Assembly (NCBI GenBank): GCA_002102555.1
Contig: MCFL01000035.1
Span: 62,001 to 126,000, forward strand
From: Catenaria anguillulae PL171
Lineage: Eukaryota; Blastocladiomycota; Blastocladiomycetes; Blastocladiales; Catenariaceae
DNA length: 64,000 bases
Direction: 5' to 3'
Part shown: piece by piece, positions 1 through 11,892 of the stretch
How positions within the stretch are numbered: the stretch's first letter is position 1
How the letters are laid out: the number at the start of each line of letters is the position of its first letter
Notes under the pieces: model-generated
What the model was told of the DNA's origin: nothing
The model's database searches: none
The model's input: the letters and a program-made list of their open reading frames with translations, nothing else
Made by a program: the position numbers and the translations under genes

Positions 1-813
1 AACTCGGACCCAAATTGTGGACCGTACCGCAGGCTGTGCGGTGGTGATTCGACGCGTCTGGATGTCTCACGTTCGCAATCAAAACACGCAGAACGCTTTT
101 TGCTTTTGGTCGGCCGACTCCATCTGATATTGATGGCCATTGACCTTCAGTCCTGCTTTCATTTCAATGAATTCTTCCCGATAGCGCTGCGGCGTCGAGC
201 TTTACCGCGGCCGCCTTTACCACCGAATGCTTCAGGCAACTCCATGGCTGTTTGGATAGCTTGGCAGTCGATGTTGGTAGCCATCACACCAGAGCCAAGA
301 AAACAAACTGCATCGCTGTGATAGTTGCATGCTCAGACATGAAGATATGGGATTTACTTTCCTGAATGGCCATGGTCAGAATCGCTCACGGCTCTCACGG
401 CCAAACTATTGACCATTCATTCCATTCAGAAAAGCCTCTTCTCTCCGCATACAGATACATGTGCGGGTCACGTTTCTAGTCATGACTGCATGGGAAGCAT
501 GAGGCAGCCGGTCGGAACCGACAAAAATGTCAAACAGGTAACGGAAGCAGCTTGACGACGACCTCAACGCCGAGGCTCCCAGAATGGCCAGAATGCGTTA
601 CCGAGGTCGTGGTCCATGTGTGACACGAACAATTAAGTGGGCTGTCGATCCAACTTGATGTGGTCGACGTGGCACTCGTTTGCAGAGCGTTAACTTAATC
701 TGCATGATGTCGCGACAAACCATGGCCATTATGTACATCGATATTGCAATTGTTCCGGCTGGGCCAATCAGTTTAATTGATTATTCCAACTCAACGCAAT
801 TTTCTCCAACAAC
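1..813. other. No gene recognised; upstream flank of GET2-like gene
   Basis: Only short open frames occur on either strand, and none shows a family motif, signal peptide or repeat that I recognise. The last 150 bases before the ATG at 814 presumably hold the promoter and 5' leader of the GET2-like gene. The left part could hold the end of a gene lying outside the window, but I see no coding signal to support that. Confidence 0.5.
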
Positions 814-1921
814 ATGTCGTCCGACCCGACTGCCGCCACAGCTGCTTCCGATGATCTTGCTGGCCTGTCGCCCGCCGAGCGCCGCGCCGAAGCCCGCCGC
901 CGCCGCATGATGCAAAAGCCCGAGGACCGGCTTGCCCGGATTAAGGCGCTGTCGACGGGCCAAGAGCTGCCGCCGCTTTCAACTGTTGTTGGCGGCGCAG
1001 CCGATGAGGCCAAGCCGGATCACGACGAGATCAAGAGGGAGACGACCACGGATGATGTGGTGAAGGCCAACACACCTGCACCTGCTCCCGCGCCCATGGG
1101 TACGACTGAATGATGGATATGTGTTTGATGATTGAGGACGTATTCTGACTCGCAGTATGCATTCTTTAATAGCACGCAAGCCTGCCGCGACAGCTTCGAG
1201 CACCGCCGAACCGTCCATCCCGCGCCAACGCAAACCAGGCGCCGCTACGGCCGCGCGTGTAGCGAAACCCGCGGGTGCCGTTTCTCGGTCGTCCACAACC
1301 GCACCCAATGTCCCAACACAAGCGCAACAAGCACCCTCAGGCCTCATCAACCCGTTGCTGGGCCAAACGCCGCAAGAACGCATGATGCTGGCGCAACTGC
1401 AAGAGCGCGCGTACGCCGCGGCAACGCGCAGGTGGCGTCTCATTCACACCCTGGTAGCGTTTATCATGTCGGTGGCGCTCTTCTTTTGGGTGCTGTTTAC
1501 GACGGCCGACTTGCACGTGGATGGCGAAGAGGCGCTTGCGTCCTTGCTTGTTGCCCCGCAAACCGACGATTCACCCATGCGCATTCCGGGCGTGGGCGTG
1601 TTCAACGTGTACTTGGCGGTCGAGTGCGTGCTGGTTGCTGCACGCTATGTCTTGGACAAGGCCAGTGTGAATCCGCCCGCGGGCGATGTGGTGCAGCAGT
1701 TGAGTATGGCGGCGCCTGGCTTGGCGGCCGCGGCAGTGGGCGGTGGGGCTGGTGGCAAAGTCGTGGGGATGGCCCAGTCGGTTCAGAACATGGGCTTTCT
1801 ATTCCAGCTGCTTGTGAGCGATGCTTGCGTGTTGCTTGTTGTGTTTGGTGTTGGTGTTGTGGCGTGCGGGTACAAGACCGGGTTGGAAGAAGTGGCCAGG
1901 ATGGTCGAGTATGTTGTCTAA
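814..1921 (+). CDS. Get2/CAML-like receptor for tail-anchored protein insertion
   Basis: Two exons (814-1099 and 1173-1921) give about 344 residues. The N-terminal basic cluster RRRRMMQKPEDRLARI near residues 28-45 matches the Get3-binding motif at the cytosolic tip of Get2 and CAML. A low-complexity Ala/Pro/Thr linker follows. Three hydrophobic spans follow (about residues 195-220, 245-265 and 310-330), which is the Get2 topology. In that family the protein sits in the ER membrane with Get1 and receives tail-anchored proteins from the Get3 ATPase. The 73-nt intron has a GTACGA donor and ends after TTCTTTAATAG; using the earlier CGCAG acceptor would break the frame, so I chose the later AG. 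The family call rests on the N-terminal motif plus the three-span layout; overall similarity of Get2 proteins is low. No Get1 or Get3 gene lies in the window. Confidence 0.7.
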
Positions 1922-2007
1922 GTCCACATTCCAAGAGTTTGTTGACACATGTGTAGTAGCAGTAGTGATTGTGTGATATGTTATACAAAAATGCGCGGAA
2001 TCTTCAT

Positions 2008-2742
2008 TTAGCTTGCCTCCATCATCAACTTTTCAGCAGCCGCAACCACGTCGCCACCACAGTGCCTGAGCGCCCTGACGGCGGACCCACTCGGATACCC
2101 CATTTCACTGAGCTGAGCCACCTTGACTGGATCCACACCCATGGCCTCAAAGTCCATGGCTTCCTCGTCGTCTCCCTGATCGTTGTTGGCAGTACTTGCG
2201 GCCATGGCAAACACTTTGGTCCACTGCTTGGCGGTCCGCTCAAATTCGTCGCGGTGACTGCGGTATTGTGCAGCAACCACGGCGTCTTGCGGATCGTCAG
2301 GCTCGGGCGACTCGAGCAGTTGCTGGATCGAAAGCAGCGTGGTTTTCAGGTTCAGGACTGGCGACCATTCGCTTGTTAACACATCCAAGCAAATGGCGCC
2401 TGTTTTTGATGACACGTTCTATTGATACATTGGAGGCAACAGCTCAGTACCTCAAAATCCATTCAAGAGGGGCACACACGAACGGGAACGTACAGGATGG
2501 TACACGGGCGTGACAAAGCGTGCCTTGGGAGGCGAGAAAGGATAATTGTCGGGGACACGAAAGTCAATGTCGAACTTGCCGCCCTCGTAAGGAGTGCCCG
2601 GTGGCCCGTGGATGGTGCCAATGAGGTGGGACATGTCGGCCTCGGACACGAGGCGCAACGAGAGCAGCGAGCCATCACTGCTCTTTGCCTTGCTGGCGTC
2701 GGCGATTTCCTTTTTCAGGCGTTTTGCGGCGGCGGATGACAT
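2008..2742 (-). CDS. UBC1: Ubiquitin-conjugating enzyme E2 with UBA domain (Ubc1/UBE2K)
   Basis: Two exons on the minus strand (2742-2494 and 2418-2008) joined across a 75-nt intron (donor GTACGT, acceptor CAATAG) give 219 residues, close to the 215 of yeast Ubc1. The UBC fold starts with KRLKKEIAD and includes GPPGTPYEGGKF, the YPFSPP loop, HPNVSSKTGAICLDVL with the catalytic cysteine, and the helix ESPEPDDPQDAVVA. The C-terminal 40 residues form a UBA domain with the typical MGY loop (LSEMGYPSGSAVRAL). Family knowledge: this E2 builds K48-linked chains and serves in proteasomal degradation and ER quality control. The intron falls just before the catalytic segment. An upstream in-frame ATG at 2796 exists, but the ATG at 2742 fits the family N-terminus. 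The gene converges on the GET2-like gene with only 86 bases between stops. Confidence 0.93.
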
Positions 2743-3572
2743 GGTTGGTGGAGAGAGATGTGTTGTATTGCTCTGGGTCGTCGGTGTGGATTGCATTGGC
2801 TTTTATCTTTGTCGTGTTCGGGTGGGCTCAAATGTTTTGTAAAATTTTAGTCAGTTTGGATTCCGCCATTGATTATCTCAGCACACGGATCTCCGAGTAC
2901 GCGTGATCATGATCATTATGAGCACATTCTCATGCTCAACGTTGATCGATCGACCAGCGCCACGATCGATCGCAATAGGAAACCGCACAAGACAAGGTCA
3001 CATGATGCAATATCGATTTCAATTCCACGAGGGCTGCGGTTCCTCAAGTAATCGGCCCGGTGGATTTGCCGATGCAGGATCAACCATCGGCCATCGGCTC
3101 GGCGCAACCGTCACCGTTTGTCTGTTCTCTCTTTGGCAATACCGGCAACTATCCTGCAGCAAGGAGCAGAAGCACATGCGCTGAATGAAGGACCGCGCCG
3201 ATAGCCTTGTACGTCGTCGGCTCGAGTTGCCGTACCTCCTCGGCCGCAGTCGAGGACTTCCTGTCCGCGGCCGGTGTCGCCGCTCGTTGCGGACAAGCGG
3301 AAAGCGGCGGGCAAGAACCCTTGCTGCCACCGCGCGCCGCCACAGCAATCCCACCATCCCGCAATCCGATCCGCAACATCACCCGCCAGCAGTTGGCGGC
3401 AGGCGGTGGCGACACAAGCATCATTTCTCACCCTTGTTCTTGGTATTGGAATTGACTTGATTACGTACTCATTCCCTCCCTCGCAATGCGACAATAGATC
3501 ATCCCCAACTGTTTTTCAACGAATACAAGTACCCGCAAGCCGTGATCCTCCCGAAGCAACAAAACAGACACC
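2743..3572. other. Divergent intergenic region
   Basis: This lies between the 5' ends of UBC1 (minus) and the ABC transporter (plus), so it should hold both promoters. A run of GATCGATCG-type palindromes occurs near 2943-2975. Overlapping frames of 60-130 codons near 3019-3494 occur on both strands in a GC-rich patch; one minus-strand frame ends in a hydrophobic stretch (HSAHVLLLLAAG), but I cannot tie any of them to a family. Confidence 0.5.
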
Positions 3573-6500
3573 ATGCCCGCCTCGAGCAAAGGCATTCATC
3601 AGCCTGTTCCCACTTCGCCAACCTTGGCCACGCACCCAGACTCGGCTGCCAACGACACGCCCAACGAAATGACGGTCCTCAACTCGTCGTCTGCCGACCC
3701 GCGGCACGCCAGCCCCACCCAGGCCCAGTCGGCGCGGGTCATGACGACGGCGACGTCAAGCGCCGGCTCTCTTCCTCATCCCGCTCCTCGTCGACCCGGC
3801 AGCTCAACGACGACACCAATGGCCATGACGAGGGTGACGACGGTCTCCCAGCTGCCGGCCCGCCGCCCAATTCATCCAAGACCTTGCCTGAAGAACGCAC
3901 AAACTTTGTGTCTCGCCTCCTCTTCTCGTGGCAAACCCCACTCATGCGCCTTGGCTACACCCGCCCGCTCGAGCAAGACGACATGTATCAGCTCACGACG
4001 CCACTCACGGCGCACCACAACTACGAGCTGCTCTCGCAAACTTGGCGCGACCAAGTCCAGCATTTCATCGATACGCACGGATACGCCCCGAAACCCATGG
4101 CTGCACAACTGTCGACTGCACAGGCCAAGGCCGCCAAACGCGACAACGACGGTGTGAAGCCCACAAAGGAACCCACACCAAGCCTCGTCAAGGCTCTGTA
4201 CAAGGCCTATGGGGCACCGTTCCTGTCGTCTGGCGTGTTCTCTGCGCTGGCCATCGCCTGCCAAGTCTCGTCGCCTGTCGTCCTGCAATACCTGCTCGAG
4301 TATCTCGGGCGTGAAGCCGCGCGGCTAGCCGTTCCCGAAGACATTCGCCCACCATCCAGCAACATTGACGGCTTCGGATACTTGCTTGTCCTTGGCATCT
4401 TTGCCCTGCAAGCGTGCGCCACCATTTTCAATTCGCTGTACTTCTTCATCTCGATGCGCATTGGCATGTCACTGCGCGCTGGGCTCACGGCCATGGTTTA
4501 CGCCAAATCGCTTCGGCTGTCTGCACGTGCGCGTGCCGGTGAGTTCAACCCTGGCCGCGTCACCAATGTGATTACCACCGACACCAATCGACTCGACATG
4601 GTGACGCCGTACTTGCACATGGTGTGGTCGCTCCCATCCAAGTGCTTGTGATTCTTGGGCTGTTGATTCGATTGCTGGGCGTGCCGGCACTTGCCGGATT
4701 CGCACTCATGGTGGCATTTATGCCGATTCAGGGTAAGGTCACGCGGTCACTGTCACAGTACCGCAAGGATGCGCAATTGATTACCGACAAGCGCGTCAAG
4801 TTGATGAACGAGGTGTTGCAAGGGTCGCGCATTGTCAAGCTCATGTCGTGGGAGGCCGCAGTCACGGACGCAGTCATGGAGCTTCGGTTACAGGAACTGT
4901 CGCTTGTGCGGCGACTCGCCATGTGGCGTGCGGGCATCAATGGCGTGGCACAGGCCATTCCGGCTTTGGCTGCCATCATTGTGTTTGCAGTCTACTATGC
5001 TGTCAATGGCAAGTTGACGGCCGCAGTCGTGTTTTCTGCTCTGGCCTTGTTCAATCAGCTCCGGTTGCCGCTCATGTGTACGTGTGTTGACGATTCTTCT
5101 TGCATTACTTGATTGGCATTCACTAAAATGGCGCTCTGTGTCTCTAGTCATCCCGATGGTCATTGCGTTTTCGGTCGATGCCAAGGTCGCACTCAACCGT
5201 GTCAAATCCGTCTTTCTTGCCGAAGAACTCGAATCGCAGCCTGAATACGTTACGTCGGATCACCCCGACTACGCCTCGACGGCCATTCCCTCTCAGATGC
5301 CGAGTTTGAATGGAACGATAACTCCCCGCAACTCTTGACATCAACCTGCGCATTCCCAAGGGTAAGCTTGTTGCCATTGTGGGTGCCGTCGGGTCGGGCA
5401 AATCCAGCTTGCTCTCGGGCATTGTGGGCGAGATGAAGCGGACAAGGGGAATGTGGTGATTTCGGGCACCATGGGTTATTGCCCGCAGCAGCCGTGGATT
5501 CAGAATGCCACGCTCAAGGACAATGTCTTGTTTGGTTTGCCGCTGGACGAGAAACGGTACCGCAGGGCCATCCGGTTGGCAGCACTCGAAAAGGACATTC
5601 AGCAGTTGCCCGGTGGCGAAATGACCGAGATTGGTGAAAAGGGTATCACATTGAGTGGTGGGCAAAAGGTACCAGTGTCACTTTCATAGTGCATGGGCTG
5701 GATCCTGGTTGCGGACATTTTCTGATTCTGGCTTATCCTTGTATGTAGGCTCGCATCAACCTCGCACGTGCTCTCTACTACAATCCGGAAATCCTGCTTC
5801 TTGGTAGGTCGAACCTTTCATCATTTGATTCTTTTAACCGCTACATCTTAACCCCCATGTCATGACCCCCAACCTGTGCAGACGACCCGCTCTCCGCTGT
5901 CGATGCCCACGTCGGCAAACACCTCTTTCATACCATCAAGCACGAAACCCGTGGCACACGTGTCCTCGTCACACATGCGCTGCACTTTGTCCCGCAATGC
6001 GACTATGTGGCGTTTGTGCGCGACGGCCGCATTGCCGAATTTGGCACGTATGCCGAGCTGATTGGCAAGCCTAATGGCGCGTTTGCCGCGCAAATGCGCA
6101 GTTATGGCGGTTTGGCGCACGAGTCTGGCTCGGCGGCGTCGGGCAGCGATAGCGATTCACCCACACTTGCGGCGGTCATGCCCGAGCCGGACGATGTGGT
6201 GGTTGCCGACGAGCCCGAAGCCGATGTGGTGGTAGAAAAGGCAAACGACAAGCGCAAGTCCGGCGCCAGTGTTACTGTTGCCTCAACCAAGCCTGTTGCT
6301 GTTTCGACGTCTGCCGCCGCCGCGGCTGCCACGGCAGGTGCGAAGAAGAAGGGCAAACTCATGCAATCCGAGGAGCGTGCAACGGGCACGGTCAATGTCG
6401 GCGTGTACAAGGCCTACATTGGCGCCATGGGCAGCATTGGCACCATTGCATCGATTCTCGCACTGCTGGTGCTTTCGCAATTGTTCCGTGTAGGCAACGA

Positions 6501-8468
6501 CTTGTGGCTCACATGGTGGATTCGCGACTCGTTTGGCCTCGGCCAGGGAACCTACTTGGGCGTGTACTTTGCTTGGGGTGTTGCGCAGGCCACGTCCTAC
6601 GTGCTCAACGGGATCCAGTTCGCCTACGCCGGTGTGTTGGCGTCGGCCAGTTTGCACCGTGCTGCCGTGTATGGGGTGATGCGCAGTCCCATGTCCTTCT
6701 TTGATACCACGCCGCTTGGACGCATCTTGTCACGTCTCTCAAAGGATCAAGATTCGGTCGATAACACCTTGCCCGACTCGTTCCGCATGTTTTTGGGCAC
6801 CTTGTCCATGACACTGGCCACATTTGCCCTCATGATTTCCGCCACGCCCATGTTTGCCCTGCCGCTGGTCCCGCTGCTCGTCGTGTACTGGTACATCCAA
6901 TTGTTCTATCGGTCCACAAGTCGCGAGTTGAAGCGGTTGGATTCCCTTGCGCGCTCGCCGCTGTATGCGGCCTTTACAGAGACACTGACGGGTATCACCA
7001 CCATTCGCGCCGTACGTCCTCCATCCTCAGCTCAACTTGAGATTCAAGTCTGATTCTCCACTCACTCACTCGCTTGGTTTCCTCTCTTGTGTAGTATCGT
7101 GAAGAGGAGCGCTTCCGCATTGTCAACCAATCGCTTATTGACTACAACAACCGGCCATACTTTCAGCAAATCTCTGCACAGCGTTGGCTGTCGATCCGCA
7201 TCGAGTCCATTGGGTCCACGCTCATCTTGTTTGCGGGCTTGTTTGGCGTGATCAATGTGAGCAAGACGTCCGTTGAGCTCATTGGCTTGTCGCTCAGTTA
7301 CGCCTTGCAGATCACTGGCGTGTTGAATTGGTGTATTCGCCAGGCAGCCGAGGTATGCTCGCATTGCTTGTTTTTTTTTTGCCTCGCATTTTTTTTTGCT
7401 CTGGCAACTGACCCATGATCACCAACGACAGGTTGAGACGCAAATGAACGCTGTTGAGCGCATCTGGCACTATGCCTCGGAACTCGAAGCCGAAGCGCCG
7501 CCCGTCACTGCTGTCCGCCCGCCGTCCGAGCACTGGCCCGAGCGCGGCGAGGTCGAGTTCTCCAACGTGACGCTGGCCTACCGCAAGGGACTCGACCCGG
7601 TCCTCAAGAATGTCAACATGAAGGTGCCCGCGGGCAGCAAAGTAGGCATTGTCGGTCGCACCGGCGCTGGAAAGAGCACAACGCTTGTGGCGCTGTTCCG
7701 CCTGGTTGAGCTGATGGAGGGCAAGATTGTGATTGATGGTGTTGACATTGCACAGCTCGGGTTGCACGATTTGCGGTCGCGCTTGGCCATCATTCCACAA
7801 GAGCCCACATTGTTTGCGGGCACGTGGCGGTCAAACTTGGATCGGTTCGGTCAAGTTTCGGATGACAAGCTGTGGGAATCGTATGTCGTTTGCCGTTTTC
7901 CAAGTGATTACCGTTGACGGTCGCTAACTCCACGATCCTCATTGCAACAGGCTTGAGCGTGCTGGGCTCAAGGAATACGTCCAGTCGCAACCCGAAAAGC
8001 TCGATGCGCCGATTGCTGAGGGTGGAGGTTCGTTGCAAGCCCTGCATACTTCCTGCAGCATACATGCGAACAAACAGCTCACATTTCATTCATCTGTAAA
8101 TAGAAAACTTGTCTGTCGGCCAACGCCAACTCGCTTGTCTTGCCCGTGCCATGACCCGCAACTCGAACCTGATTGTTCTCGACGAAGTGACAGCGTCTGT
8201 CGATTTGGAATCGGACGCTCAAATCCAGCGCGCCATCCGCCGCGATTTCGGCCACGCCACCATTCTCACGATTGCCCACCGGCTCAACACCATCATCGAT
8301 TACGATTACATTGCCGTGTTTGCTGCGGGCGAAATGATCGAGTTTGCGTCGCCGCATGAGCTGCTGCAGAGGCCCGATTCCTTGTTTACGGCGTTGGTTG
8401 AGGAAACGGGCCCGCAGAATGCGGCCTTGTTGAGGAGGCTGGCAGCCGAGAAGAGAATGGAGCTGTGA
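3573..8468 (+). CDS. ABC transporter, subfamily C (MRP/Yor1-like)
   Basis: I read eight exons: 3573-5077, 5148-5668, 5749-5803, 5882-7011, 7095-7352, 7432-7880, 7951-8027 and 8104-8468, about 1,450 residues in total. After a disordered N-terminus comes the ABCC entry motif [11 protein letters not shown], then membrane domain 1, NBD1, membrane domain 2 and NBD2. NBD1 has Walker [10 protein letters not shown], signature LSGGQK and Walker [14 protein letters not shown] with Asp in place of the catalytic Glu. NBD2 has Walker [10 protein letters not shown], signature LSVGQRQL and Walker [12 protein letters not shown]. The degenerate NBD1 site is usual for ABCC. There is no TMD0, so it is a short MRP like Yor1 or ABCC4, expected to export conjugates or organic anions. 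The frame changes by one base near 3735, 4631, 5330 and 5443, each inside conserved sequence; I read these as probable sequence errors. All seven introns are 70-83 nt and keep the frame. Confidence 0.93.
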
Positions 8469-8782
8469 TTTCAGCTACAGGGTCAGAGGAACCAGTTGTA
8501 TTTCTAGACGCAGTTTTGCAAGTGTATTGTGCCCGTTTTTGTCTGATGTTTTCTTTTTTCCGAGTGTTGTTCATTTTGACACGATACACTTTCATATCCA
8601 TTTCAGGCTGGTATTTATCGGTTGTGCAAGACATTCCTTCTTCACTGGCAAGGGTCTTCAACGGTCATTTCGCTTGACTCGGTTGGTCAACGTTAACTGT
8701 CGGCTCAACTTGAAGGATGCAGTTCGATATCGCGTGTGCGCTCAGTGCACAGTATTCTATCGAATTGCTCTGCCCTTTTTCA
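8469..8782. other. Intergenic region
   Basis: This spans the ABC transporter stop and the first ATG of the ankyrin-like gene. It is T-rich and presumably holds the transporter 3' end and the next promoter. I see no other signal. Confidence 0.5.
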
Positions 8783-10983
8783 ATGGACGCAACATCTCAG
8801 GAAACTCTCGGCACTCTCAACCTCAAGCAACGACGACCTACCATCATCTTGCCACATCTCGTCATGTCGCCCGTGAGCCTCACGCTCGAGCTTGCCGAAC
8901 TCGTCCTCGTCCACGCAGCTCACCTCGCACACGCCACTTCGCTCGAGGATCCAGAGCCTGTCGCCCGTGTGCTCAACGTGGCCCTTCGAAACGATATGCC
9001 CAATGTTACCAAGCGTGTTCTGTGGGACTTTGCTTGGGTGACGGCTGATACGGCGTGCGAGATTGGAGATGTCGAATTGCTCAAGTTGCTCATTGATTGG
9101 GACCGCCACAACAACAACCAAAGCGTGGGGACGGCGCGGCCGTTGGAGATGACGGTCAAGGCGGTTGATTTGGCGAGTGCCAATGGCCACACACACGTGC
9201 TCGATTTCTTGTTTGGAACCGAGTGTCGGTTGGATCCCAGTCGCAAGGTGGAGTGGAGTATTGATGCCATGGACGGCGCCAGTGCCAACGGGCACATTTC
9301 AAGTCTGGACTGGTGGTTGCACTCGGGCAAGGAGCTCAAGTATTCACCTTGCGCCATGGATTCTGCCAGCGCAAACGCCGACTTTGTGGTGCTCAACTGG
9401 TGGCGCAAAAATGTGCAGCACAAGTGGTACTCTTCGCAAGCCATGGGCAGTGCTGCGCAAAAGAACCGAATCGATGTGCTTGAATGGTGGTTTCAAAGTG
9501 GTCTCCATTTGATTGCACGAATGTGCTCGCAGGCGCGGCAAAAGGCGGCCATGTGCATGTCCTGGATTGGTTTGACAAGCAACCTCGCCTCACACCATGC
9601 GAAGGTATGTCTGGGTACGTTTCGAGCTCGAGGAGCACACGCACATGCTCGTCAATGCAATCAAGGGCCGGCACGATGGTGTGCTGCTTTGGAGTGCAAT
9701 CAAGAAGAAACACTATTTATCCGAATCAGCTGTTGAACCGCACGAGGAATTCGAGTACCGCAGCGACGACGTATCGCTGACGACGATTGCGGTTGAGCAC
9801 GGCAACTTTGTGGCGCTCTTGTGGCTCGATGCCGAGGAGCGGGTTCATGTGCGAGGCGAGCATGTGCTGCTCGCGTGCAAGACGGTAACGTGCCCATCCT
9901 CGAGTTTGTCGTCAAGAAGTTCGCCGGAAAGCAATCCATCCCTGACTTTATCCTTGAAAACCAATCATATCTTCACCATTTTGCTTCACCGCGCATCGCG
10001 TTCCGGACATGCTATCAAGTCGCTACCCAGCACGGTCGTGTTGCTGTTCTGGACTGGTTGCTGCAAAACAAGTGCCCGATTGACGAGTCTGCCAACTACT
10101 TGGAGGTTGCGTCGCGGATCGGAAGCGTGGAGTTGCTCGAGTGGTGGAGCAAAAATACACCGGCTACGTTCAACTTTGCGTGCAAGAAGCGATGGTGGAA
10201 GCGTCCAAGCGGTCGCACCACCGAGTTCTTGATTGGTGGAAACAAGAGGGGTTCGCACAAGCTGGACGAATCGATGCTAGCCCATCTTACACAATTCGAG
10301 TCGGTCAAGTTTGGAATGGTGGCATGCCGTGCTCGGGCGGCGTGCATTCCAAGCATCGGGTCCTTTGAGGTACACTGAGGTTGCGGTGACTTTGACCAGA
10401 TAGAGTGCCTCGATTGGTGGACGGGCCAGGCCTTGCCTTTCAATGCACGCAACAGTTGGTCGACGACTGCACCCACAAAGGCAAGCTCTCATTGCTCGAG
10501 TGGCTGCATCGGTGGACGAGCGGATCGATCAAGTGCTCCTCTTTCAAATTTTGCGGACTGGACCTTCGGCAGCAGACCCTGGTTGTGCATTGGTGGGCTT
10601 CTCGTGGTCATCCGCTATGTGGGTTGGATCTCGAGCTTGACATTCAAGGCACTGTCCCTTTTGTGCTGCTCGCCGCCCTCGGGCACAAGGGCTTGTTGGC
10701 CACGCTTCCCACAATTGACCTGGATTTGCTCAGCGCCAACGGCGACCTGCAAGGGCTCCAGTTTGCAGTGACATCGGGTGCAAATCTCGTGTACAGTGAC
10801 AAGGCACTGTCGATTGCCTCGGAAAAGCAACTTTTGGCCGTCCTTGAATGGTGGCTGCATAGCAGTGTACCAATTAAACTTCCTAACATGGAGTCAGCGA
10901 CGTGGATGAGGTGGAACGGCCCAGAATCAGTCAAGAAGTGGTGGACTGACCATCTTGCCAAGCTGCAAGCCCGAGTTGGGTAA
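8783..10983 (+). CDS. Ankyrin-like WW-repeat protein, copy A (frame interrupted)
   Basis: The product is a chain of about 33-residue helical repeats of the type ASANGHTHVLDFLFG, ASANGHISSLDWWLHSG and QKNRIDVLEWWFQSG, each ending in a hydrophobic WW or similar pair and often followed by LKYS. These resemble degenerate ankyrin repeats and the large repeat families I recall from Blastocladiales; the function is unknown, probably protein binding. The start may be 8783 or the in-frame ATG at 8864. The repeats run through all three frames with at least five frame changes between 9500 and 10450, although each stretch keeps good repeat sequence and the last 190 residues are open to the stop. Either the draft has indels here or the gene is recently broken. 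A paralog in the opposite orientation lies at 21679-23579 and shares the C-terminal sequence (compare SSVPIKLPNMES with CSLPIKLPDLEA). Confidence 0.65.
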
Positions 10984-11892
10984 TCAATTGTTTTTTCCTT
11001 GTCCATTTTGATCCGCGCATTCAATTGTCATATGTCGCATGTTCTTTCCCTGTTCCCAAGGTCGTTTGTAACCGACATTTCCTGTCGGCTTTTGTTCCTT
11101 CGTGTCGTGCTTGTCGTTGTCGGCCACTCACCTTGTTTTGAACCTCTTTTCTGCGGTAACGTCAATATTGCCTCGGTTTTGTTTAATGTATATTGATCCG
11201 GATTCGTCTGCTGTACTATCGCATGATTGACGTGCAGGAAGCGATCCATCCTTGGAGTCGACAGGAAGCACTTTTGACCTGGGCAACGAAGCAACAGCTA
11301 ATGCGGATGCGATTCGAACATCGCAAACATCAGGTGAATGTTCCCATCGCTAATCCTTACATACACGACACCACCTCGGAACACACCTTGATTGCGTGTC
11401 GACGACAAGTATCCATTATTGGTCTATCCCACAGGCATTTCCAAAAAGCCATCACTTCTCGCATGAGTTGTGCATCGCGTTGCTTGTGTCGATCTCAGCA
11501 ACCATTATTGGAGTTGAACCCAGACCTGGCTTCAAAATTATCTGTTGGGAATACATCGCCATATCAAGAGCATGCTCGAAATGTAGCCAGCCCAGCATTC
11601 TGTCCCGCGGCATGTGCGGTAAAAGCAGTTGACATACCGCAAGTGCACGAACACCACACACCGTGTGTGCTTATGCTCCATGCGATCGAACACATGTTTG
11701 CACACTGAACCATGCCAGCACTACGGCGGTGGAGCACCTTTCACAGGACTCGATCCGTCTCGTACGATCCGGTCTCGAATGCTCGGGGTTTTTCGATAAA
11801 TGTGCGGGATACGTCCTTTGCCAGGTCGCTCTCTTCCCAACACAAGCCAACTTCTTCAACACTACACACCGTCCTCACAACCCCTGACAACC
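10984..11892. other. Intergenic region between two ankyrin-like genes
   Basis: A 171-codon plus-strand frame (11193-11708) shows no repeat, domain or biased composition, and I take it as chance. No repeat copy, tRNA or tandem array is visible. It should contain the promoter of the next gene. Confidence 0.45.

Noticed and set aside
3019-3494. Several overlapping minus-strand frames of 90-127 codons upstream of the ABC transporter
   Set aside because: All three frames are open in a GC-rich patch, none has a recognisable motif, and the position is that of a shared promoter. I kept it as intergenic.
11193-11708. A 171-codon plus-strand frame between ankyrin-like genes A and B
   Set aside because: No repeat unit, domain or compositional coding signal; it mixes Cys, His and Ser without pattern.
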